This document shows, one piece after another, positions 23,239-26,928 of a stretch of DNA of 26,928 nucleotides. Origin of the DNA: an uncultured Prevotellaceae bacterium (GTDB lineage Bacteria; Bacteroidota; Bacteroidia; Bacteroidales; Bacteroidaceae). Each line of letters opens with the position of its first letter. Position 1 is the first letter of the stretch. Under the pieces are notes generated by a model, which saw only the letters and a program-made list of their open reading frames with translations, was not told where the DNA came from and did not search any database. The stretch spans positions 1 through 26,928 of the forward strand of contig CALEPV010000064.1 of the NCBI GenBank assembly GCA_937910905.1, read 5' to 3'. The position numbers and the translations under genes are program-made.

Positions 23239-24372
23239 CTACTGTATGTACTTCACCTTCGAAGCGTCGCGGGGGCGGGCTTCTGGTTGCTCGTCGGGGT
23301 AGCCGATGGCCAGGATGTAGTTCAGCCGGTAGCCTTCGGGTATGTCGAGACGCTCCAGGAAGAAGCGTGCATCGGCACTGGTGGTGAGGAAGCGCACGGG
23401 ACCGCCCAGGCAGCATGTGCCAAGACCCAGCGACTGTGCTGCCAGCATCATGTTCTCACCTAACAGGCCTGCATCGAGGTCGCCGCCGTTGGCAGGAGTG
23501 CACACGCAGATGATGTTGGGCGCATTGCGGAACATGTTCTTGAAGCCTGGGTCGCGGCTCACCTGCTCAGCATTCTCGCGCTTGTAGACTTCCGTCACGT
23601 CGGCAATCAGCTGCTGATCCTCCACCACGCGTACTATCCACGGCTGGCGGTTCATGCCGCTGGGGGCATTGATGCCGCAGCGCACCACCATCTCCAGCTT
23701 TTCGTGCTCCACAGGCCTGTCGAGGTACTTGCGTATGCTGCGGCGAGCCATTATGGTGCTGATTACAGGATTGAGCTCCACGCAGATGTCGGCCTCGATA
23801 TCGGCCACCTTGTCGGTAGGTTCGTAGCGGCGGATGACGCGCCCCTCGCGTGTGACGAGAAACTTGGTGAAGTTCCACTTGATGTCCGATTTCTCTGCGT
23901 AACCTGCATCCTGTCGGCGCAGCATCTCGTCCATCATCTTGCCTGTGGGGTCGTCGAGGTCGAAGCCGCCGAAGCCCTGCTGTGCTTTCAAGTAGGTGTA
24001 CAGCGGCGACTCGTCTGCTCCGTTCACGTCAATCTTGTCGAACTGCGGAAAGCGTATGCTGTAGTTGGCAGTGCAGAACTGGTGTATCTCCTGTATCGTG
24101 CCAGGGGCCTGCTGGCCGAACTGGTTGCAGGGGAAGTCCAGTATCTCCAATCCTGCATCATGGTACTTCTCGTACAGGGCTTCCAGCTCGGTGTACTGCG
24201 GCGTGAATCCGCATCGGGTGGCGGTGTTCACTATCAGTAGCACCTTGCCTCTGTACTCCGACAGCGACACGTCGCGTCCTGCCTCGTCCTTCACTGTGAT
24301 GTCGTAGATGCCCTGTGCAGATATGCCCAGAGTACATACGGTTGCAAGTAAGCAAGTAAGTAGTCTTTTCAT
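23239..24372 (-). CDS. Exported glutathione peroxidase-nitroreductase fusion protein
   Basis: This 377-aa protein has two enzyme domains in one frame. Residues 1-19 are a signal peptide. Residues ~20-200 are a GPx-type thiol peroxidase with peroxidatic C54 (TATRCGFTPQ), FPCNQFGQQ (C82, Q84), a probable resolving C100 (HQFCTANY) and the catalytic Trp in IKWNFTKFLV. Residues ~203-377 are a nitroreductase-family flavoprotein (MARRSIRKYLDRPV, INAPSGMNRQPW, and a LGLGTCCLGG loop). The first half would reduce peroxides, probably with thioredoxin rather than glutathione. The second would bind FMN and use NAD(P)H, which is puzzling for an exported protein. It begins 9 bp after the OhrR-type regulator, so it is in the same operon as a second, single-domain GPx. 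No frameshift or stop separates the parts, and the sequence reads as a true fusion. Confidence 0.88.
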   Translation of the reverse strand: MKRLLTCLLATVCTLGISAQGIYDITVKDEAGRDVSLSEYRGKVLLIVNTATRCGFTPQYTELEALYEKYHDAGLEILDFPCNQFGQQAPGTIQEIHQFCTANYSIRFPQFDKIDVNGADESPLYTYLKAQQGFGGFDLDDPTGKMMDEMLRRQDAGYAEKSDIKWNFTKFLVTREGRVIRRYEPTDKVADIEADICVELNPVISTIMARRSIRKYLDRPVEHEKLEMVVRCGINAPSGMNRQPWIVRVVEDQQLIADVTEVYKRENAEQVSRDPGFKNMFRNAPNIICVCTPANGGDLDAGLLGENMMLAAQSLGLGTCCLGGPVRFLTTSADARFFLERLDIPEGYRLNYILAIGYPDEQPEARPRDASKVKYIQ

Positions 24373-24381
24373 GGTAAAAAT

Positions 24382-24825
24382 TCAGTGTTTCAATGATTCT
24401 ATTAGTGCATCCAGTTCTCCAGCCAGCCGCTGGTAGTCCTCCATACGTAACGGACAGGCCGCAAGCTGCTGGCCCATGCCTGCCGGTATCAGCCGGTAGG
24501 CCTGTTCCTCCATCTCGCGGCCTTTCTGCGTGAGGCTCACTATCTGGTGCCGCTTGTCTTTCTCGCCTTTCCTGCGGCAGATGAGCTCCTGCTTCTCCAT
24601 GCGCTGGAGTAGGGGAGTGACTGTGTTGGTCTCCAGTAGCAGGCGGTGGGCTATGTCGTTCACCGGCTGTGTGTCCTTCTCCCAAAGCACCATCAGCACC
24701 AGATACTGCGGATAGGTGATGCCCAGCTCAGTCAGCATCGGCGTGTATGCCTGTGTGATGAGCCGGGCAGCCGTGTAGAGCCGGAAGCAAATCTGATTAT
24801 CTAAAAGCAGTTCTGTGTGAGCCAT
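24382..24825 (-). CDS. ohrR: OhrR-type MarR family peroxide-sensing regulator
   Basis: A 147-aa winged-helix repressor. The segment ELLLDNQICFRLYTAAR with Cys13, then TELGITYPQYLVLMVLWEKD, LLLETNTVTPLLQRME and KGEKDKRHQIVSLTQKG, follows OhrR proteins closely; in that family the N-terminal Cys is oxidised by organic hydroperoxides and releases DNA. The ATG at 24825 is preferred over one 30 bp upstream because OhrR proteins start just before the ELLLDNQ segment and the upstream part lies in low-complexity sequence. The gene sits between two peroxidase genes on the same strand (65 bp after the gpx stop, 9 bp before the fusion), so it probably controls them and itself. An imperfect inverted repeat (AATTG ... 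CAATT, 24826-24850) near the start could be an operator, but this is weak. Confidence 0.85.
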   Translation of the reverse strand: MAHTELLLDNQICFRLYTAARLITQAYTPMLTELGITYPQYLVLMVLWEKDTQPVNDIAHRLLLETNTVTPLLQRMEKQELICRRKGEKDKRHQIVSLTQKGREMEEQAYRLIPAGMGQQLAACPLRMEDYQRLAGELDALIESLKH

Positions 24826-24840
24826 AATTGCCCATGATGC

Positions 24841-24888
24841 ATTGTCAATTGTCAAGTGTCAAGTGTCAATTTCCACTTTCCACTTTTG
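24841..24888. repeat. Low-complexity repeat between gpx and ohrR
   Basis: A run of degenerate units (ATTGTCAATTGTCAAGTGTC, then CCACTTTCCACTT) fills the gpx-ohrR gap. A similar ATTGTCAATT unit is seen at 25801-25829. Confidence 0.7.
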
Positions 24889-24890
24889 TC

Positions 24891-25436
24891 TTATCCCAGC
24901 ATTGCTTCCACGTCCTTCTCGAAGTCCTTTGGCTCTGTTGTGGGCGCATAGCGCTTGATGGTTTCGCCGTCCTTCGAGATCAGGAACTTGGTGAAGTTCC
25001 ACAAGATGTCGCCGTCCTTCTTGGCGGTGGTGCTCAGCTTCTTCAGCAGCGCGTGTGTAGCCTTGGCTTTCAGACCCTTGTACTCCTCGGTGGGAGCTTC
25101 AGCCTTCAGGTACTCGAAGATGGGCTCTGCGGCTTCGCCGTTCACGTCGGTCTTCTTCATTATCTGGAATGTCACGCCGTAGTTCAGCTGGCAGAAGCCC
25201 TCTATCTCGCTGTCGCTGCCTGGGTCCTGCTCCTTGAACTGGTTGCAGGGGAAGCCTATTATTACCAGCCCGCGGTCCTTGTACTTCTGGTTCAGCTCCT
25301 CCAGTCCTGCGAACTGGGGTGTGAATCCGCACTTGCTGGCTGTGTTCACTATCAGCAGCACCTTGCCTTCGAACTGCTTGAAGTCCAACTCCTGTCCTCT
25401 GCTCGTTTGAGCCTTGAAATCGTAAATCTTTGCCAT
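24891..25436 (-). CDS. gpx: Glutathione peroxidase (thioredoxin-type, 2-Cys)
   Basis: Reduces hydrogen peroxide and organic hydroperoxides in the cytoplasm. The 181-aa length and the motifs TASKCGFTPQ (C36), GFPCNQF (C64, Q66), FCQLNYGVTF (C82) and ILWNFTKFLI are those of GPx-like thiol peroxidases. The cysteine positions equal those of yeast Gpx3 (36, 64, 82), which works with thioredoxin. There is no signal peptide, unlike the fusion paralogue downstream. It is first in the gpx-ohrR-fusion operon. A promoter lies at 25652-25681, which gives a long leader of about 208 nt. Confidence 0.95.
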   Translation of the reverse strand: MAKIYDFKAQTSRGQELDFKQFEGKVLLIVNTASKCGFTPQFAGLEELNQKYKDRGLVIIGFPCNQFKEQDPGSDSEIEGFCQLNYGVTFQIMKKTDVNGEAAEPIFEYLKAEAPTEEYKGLKAKATHALLKKLSTTAKKDGDILWNFTKFLISKDGETIKRYAPTTEPKDFEKDVEAMLG

Positions 25437-25449
25437 TGTGTTGTAATGT

Positions 25450-25525
25450 TTTATGGTTATAGTTTAAAGTTTATAGTTTGTTGTCAGTTGAGAGTTGAGA
25501 GCTGAAAGTTCAGAATTGAAAGTTT
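25450..25525. repeat. Low-complexity repeats in the gpx leader
   Basis: Degenerate AGTTTAAAGTTTATAGTTT and AGTTGAGAGTTGAGAGCTG units lie between the promoter and the start of gpx. They will be in the 5' leader of the message. Confidence 0.65.
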
Positions 25526-25651
25526 CATCGTTTCAACGCTTCTATATAACTACATCGAAAGACGCGGAAAACACTAAAATCATTTTCGCTTTATTCGTCC
25601 TTTTAGATGTTATAATCTCTTTTTGGTTTCGATTGTTTGAAAAGTTTGCTG

Positions 25652-25681
25652 CAAAGGTATGGCAATAGATTTATATCGCAA
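25652..25681 (-). promoter_or_regulatory. Promoter of the gpx-ohrR operon
   Basis: On the minus strand TTG (25679-25681), 19 bp, then TACCTTTG (25652-25659) match the Bacteroidetes consensus. The start would be near 25645. No candidate OhrR operator overlaps it convincingly. Confidence 0.7.
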
Positions 25682-25750
25682 GCGACTTACCTCAGACATT
25701 AAGCTAGTTTAACAATTGGTCGTGCGCGACATAACCTGACACAAACGACT

Positions 25751-25784
25751 CTGGCGCGATGACAACCCCGTGCCATCGCGCCAG
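25751..25784 (-). terminator. Hairpin downstream of the Gly-rich gene
   Basis: CTGGCGCGATG (25751-25761) and CATCGCGCCAG (25774-25784) pair perfectly across 12 nt. It lies 44 bp after the stop of the minus-strand gene at 25828 and upstream of the gpx promoter, so it probably ends that transcript. The rest of the 25526-25827 gap shows nothing else I can name. Confidence 0.65.
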
Positions 25785-25800
25785 CTCATATTGCTTAAAT

Positions 25801-25829
25801 CCCAATTGTCAATTCTCAATTGTCAATTT
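25801..25829. repeat. Low-complexity repeat at the Gly-rich gene stop
   Basis: CCAATTGTCAATTCTCAATT followed by GTCAATT: three to four copies of a 9-10-bp unit ending at the stop codon of the gene at 25828-26718. Confidence 0.7.
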
Positions 25830-26718
25830 ATCTTCCTCTGCGTCCACCGCCACCATTGCCGCCGCGCGAACCGCCACTGCTGCGACTGCCACCTCCGCTG
25901 CTGCGGGTAGTTGTTCCGCGGTAGTTGCTGCCGCCTGTCGAGCGGGTGGAGCTAGGGTGCGAGTAGGACGAACTGCCGCGACTGCGACCGCTGTAGCTCT
26001 GTCCGCCTCCGGGCTGAGCACTTCCGCTACGGCTTCCGGCTGAGGGCTGGGAGTAGCCGCTGCTGGGACGGTTGTTGCCGCCGTTGTAGCTGCCGCCTCC
26101 GCTGGGACGATTATTGCCCGTGCCTGGGTGAGCACCGCCGCTGCTGGGACGATTATTGCCGCCGCCATTGTAGTGGTAGGTACGTCCGCCGTAGTTGCTT
26201 GGACGGGGCCCCTGCGGGCCGTAGCCGCCTCTGTGTGAACCGCGTAAGCCTCCGTTCCAGTGCGGACGACGAGCGCCGTAGTAGCCGCCTGGGTGATGGA
26301 ACCTTCCGTGTCCGCCGCGGTAGCTCAGGTAAACTCCAGGATGCGCGTAGTAATAGTATCCGTAGTTATAGTGACGATAGATAGGGAAGGTCCAAGCACC
26401 GCTATACCAAGCCAGCGGGTGGAAGAAGTAGTCGGTAGCCACAAACAGTGAGTACTGCCAGTCGTAGAGAATGCTGCGCAGGTCGGCGTTGCGATACTGC
26501 AGGTAGGGACCGTATACATCGTCGGCTGTCACCACCCCCAGCAGATAGTCCAGGTTGATCTCGTAGCAGTACTCGTACTGCTCCTGATTGAGGTTGAGTT
26601 CGTAGGCCATCTTATCCGTGAGGAAGAGAGCTTGTTGACGTGCCTCCTCGTAGCTCATAGCGTTGAGGGCAAACATGGAGCTGAAGCTCAACATGAGGGT
26701 AAGTAGCATCTTTTTCAT
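25828..26718 (-). CDS. Secreted Gly/Ser/Arg/Asn-rich low-complexity protein
   Basis: I do not recognise a named family. The 296-aa protein has a signal peptide (MKKMLLTLMLSFSSMFALNA). A conserved-looking N-terminal domain follows (~21-105; SYEEARQQALFLTDKMAYEL and DYLLGVVTADDVYGPYLQYR), then a Tyr/His-rich segment (~112-150). A basic, disordered Gly/Ser/Asn/Arg tail ends in GGNGGGGRRGR. The tail contains a repeated NNRPSSGG motif. Such composition suits adhesion, matrix or nucleic-acid binding outside the cell, but there is no direct evidence. The strong GC bias of the tail opens long spurious frames on the other strand. A well-formed promoter and a tandem operator-like site lie upstream. Confidence 0.85.
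   Translation of the reverse strand: MKKMLLTLMLSFSSMFALNAMSYEEARQQALFLTDKMAYELNLNQEQYEYCYEINLDYLLGVVTADDVYGPYLQYRNADLRSILYDWQYSLFVATDYFFHPLAWYSGAWTFPIYRHYNYGYYYYAHPGVYLSYRGGHGRFHHPGGYYGARRPHWNGGLRGSHRGGYGPQGPRPSNYGGRTYHYNGGGNNRPSSGGAHPGTGNNRPSGGGSYNGGNNRPSSGYSQPSAGSRSGSAQPGGGQSYSGRSRGSSSYSHPSSTRSTGGSNYRGTTTRSSGGGSRSSGGSRGGNGGGGRRGR
26056..26165 (-). repeat. Three direct repeats coding NNRPSSGG
   Basis: Within the gene, three copies of a ~27-bp segment centred on GGGACGATTATTGCC or its variant GGGACGGTTGTTGCC occur about 40 bp apart (near 26056, 26096 and 26138). They are in frame and encode the repeated NNRPS(S)GG motif. Expansion and contraction by slippage is likely. Confidence 0.7.
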
Positions 26719-26734
26719 AAGGCATATGGTTTTA

Positions 26735-26760
26735 ATAGTGAATTATGAATTGTGAGTTCT
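26735..26760. repeat. Low-complexity string in the leader of the Gly-rich gene
   Basis: AGTGAATTATGAATTGTGAG plus following bases: three degenerate 8-10-bp units between the promoter and the start codon. Confidence 0.5.
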
Positions 26761-26776
26761 CTTTGTTTTGATGCTG

Positions 26777-26807
26777 CAAAGGTATGGCAAATACAGAGGC
26801 CCGTCAA
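26777..26807 (-). promoter_or_regulatory. Promoter of the Gly-rich gene
   Basis: On the minus strand TTG (26805-26807), 20 bp, then TACCTTTG (26777-26784) match the Bacteroidetes -33/-7 form. The predicted leader is about 50 nt. Confidence 0.75.
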
Positions 26808-26816
26808 GGGGAAAAA

Positions 26817-26847
26817 CCTAAACCCTAGGGGGAGTTTCCCTAAACCC
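26817..26847. promoter_or_regulatory. Tandem CCTAAACCC direct repeat next to the -33 element
   Basis: CCTAAACCC occurs at 26817-26825 and again at 26839-26847, exactly 22 bp apart (two helical turns). TAGGGGGAGTTTCCCTA between them gives additional dyad character. The pair ends 10 bp upstream of the TTG -33 box of the Gly-rich gene, where an activator would sit. The regulator is unknown; direct-repeat sites with this spacing are typical of dimeric response regulators including LytTR types. Confidence 0.5.
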
Positions 26848-26928
26848 AAATCGGACATTAGACCAATTTCTATATATTGCTGTCCGCTAAAAGTTTTTTT
26901 GCAGGATAAAAATTAGGCTGAATCCCTC

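Noticed and set aside
24826..24850. Candidate OhrR operator (imperfect AATTG...CAATT dyad)
   Set aside because: It overlaps low-complexity repeats that generate such dyads by chance; kept only as a remark, not a feature.
25809..26168. Ala-rich open frame overlapping the Gly-rich gene
   Set aside because: It is a frame shadow of the repetitive GC-rich tail; it lacks a signal peptide or conserved motif.

Overview
The window looks like a chromosomal segment from a member of the Bacteroidales, most likely a Prevotellaceae-like species with moderate to high GC. Several signals point that way. Promoters have the Bacteroidetes form (TTG, 19-20 bp, then TAnnTTTG). Start codons mostly lack Shine-Dalgarno sequences. 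The gene set includes a GHL10/DUF187 glycosidase-like protein, TrpB2, a GH13_8 branching enzyme, DUF3332, YhcH/DUF386, GH88 and a BNR sialidase, and there are many secreted proteins with C-terminal beta-sandwich tails. The species cannot be fixed from the sequence alone.

Layout. Positions 1-300 hold a decayed fragment of a RhuM-type gene. A minus-strand tRNA-Pro(UGG) follows, then a minus-strand pair: GHL10-like protein followed by uvrA. A divergent promoter region leads to tRNA-Cys(GCA) and trpB2 on the plus strand. From 6933 to 10804 lies a minus-strand block of glgB, a YhcH-family gene and a 14-repeat MORN protein. This block is bracketed by two inverted, about 97 percent identical copies of a ~172-bp fold-back element. 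A tight plus-strand operon follows (11201-15718): an unknown 89-aa protein, a PlsC-like acyltransferase, a large secreted amidase_3-type protein and a TrmN-type tRNA methyltransferase. From 16052 to 23122 come plus-strand genes for a secreted zincin-like protein, a GH88 lipoprotein, uridine kinase, a secreted sialidase and a DUF3332 lipoprotein. The right end is on the minus strand: a peroxide-defence operon (glutathione peroxidase, OhrR-type MarR regulator, and a glutathione peroxidase-nitroreductase fusion), then a Gly/Ser/Arg-rich secreted protein with a clear promoter and an unusual tandem-repeat site upstream of it.

How the genes fit together. GH88, GH33 and the HExxH protein are exported and suggest use of host or dietary glycoproteins and glycosaminoglycans. 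The amidase and acyltransferase belong to envelope maintenance. OhrR next to two thiol peroxidases suggests a self-contained response to organic peroxides.

The least explained material is non-coding. It includes the paired fold-back elements at 6670-6840 and 10939-11111, and two arrays of 22-bp palindromic repeats with differing cores at 6562-6675 and 15727-15836. It also includes a perfect 16-bp-stem hairpin at 15826-15861, low-complexity 7-10-bp repeats at many gene junctions, and a 22-bp-spaced direct repeat next to the promoter at 26777-26847.
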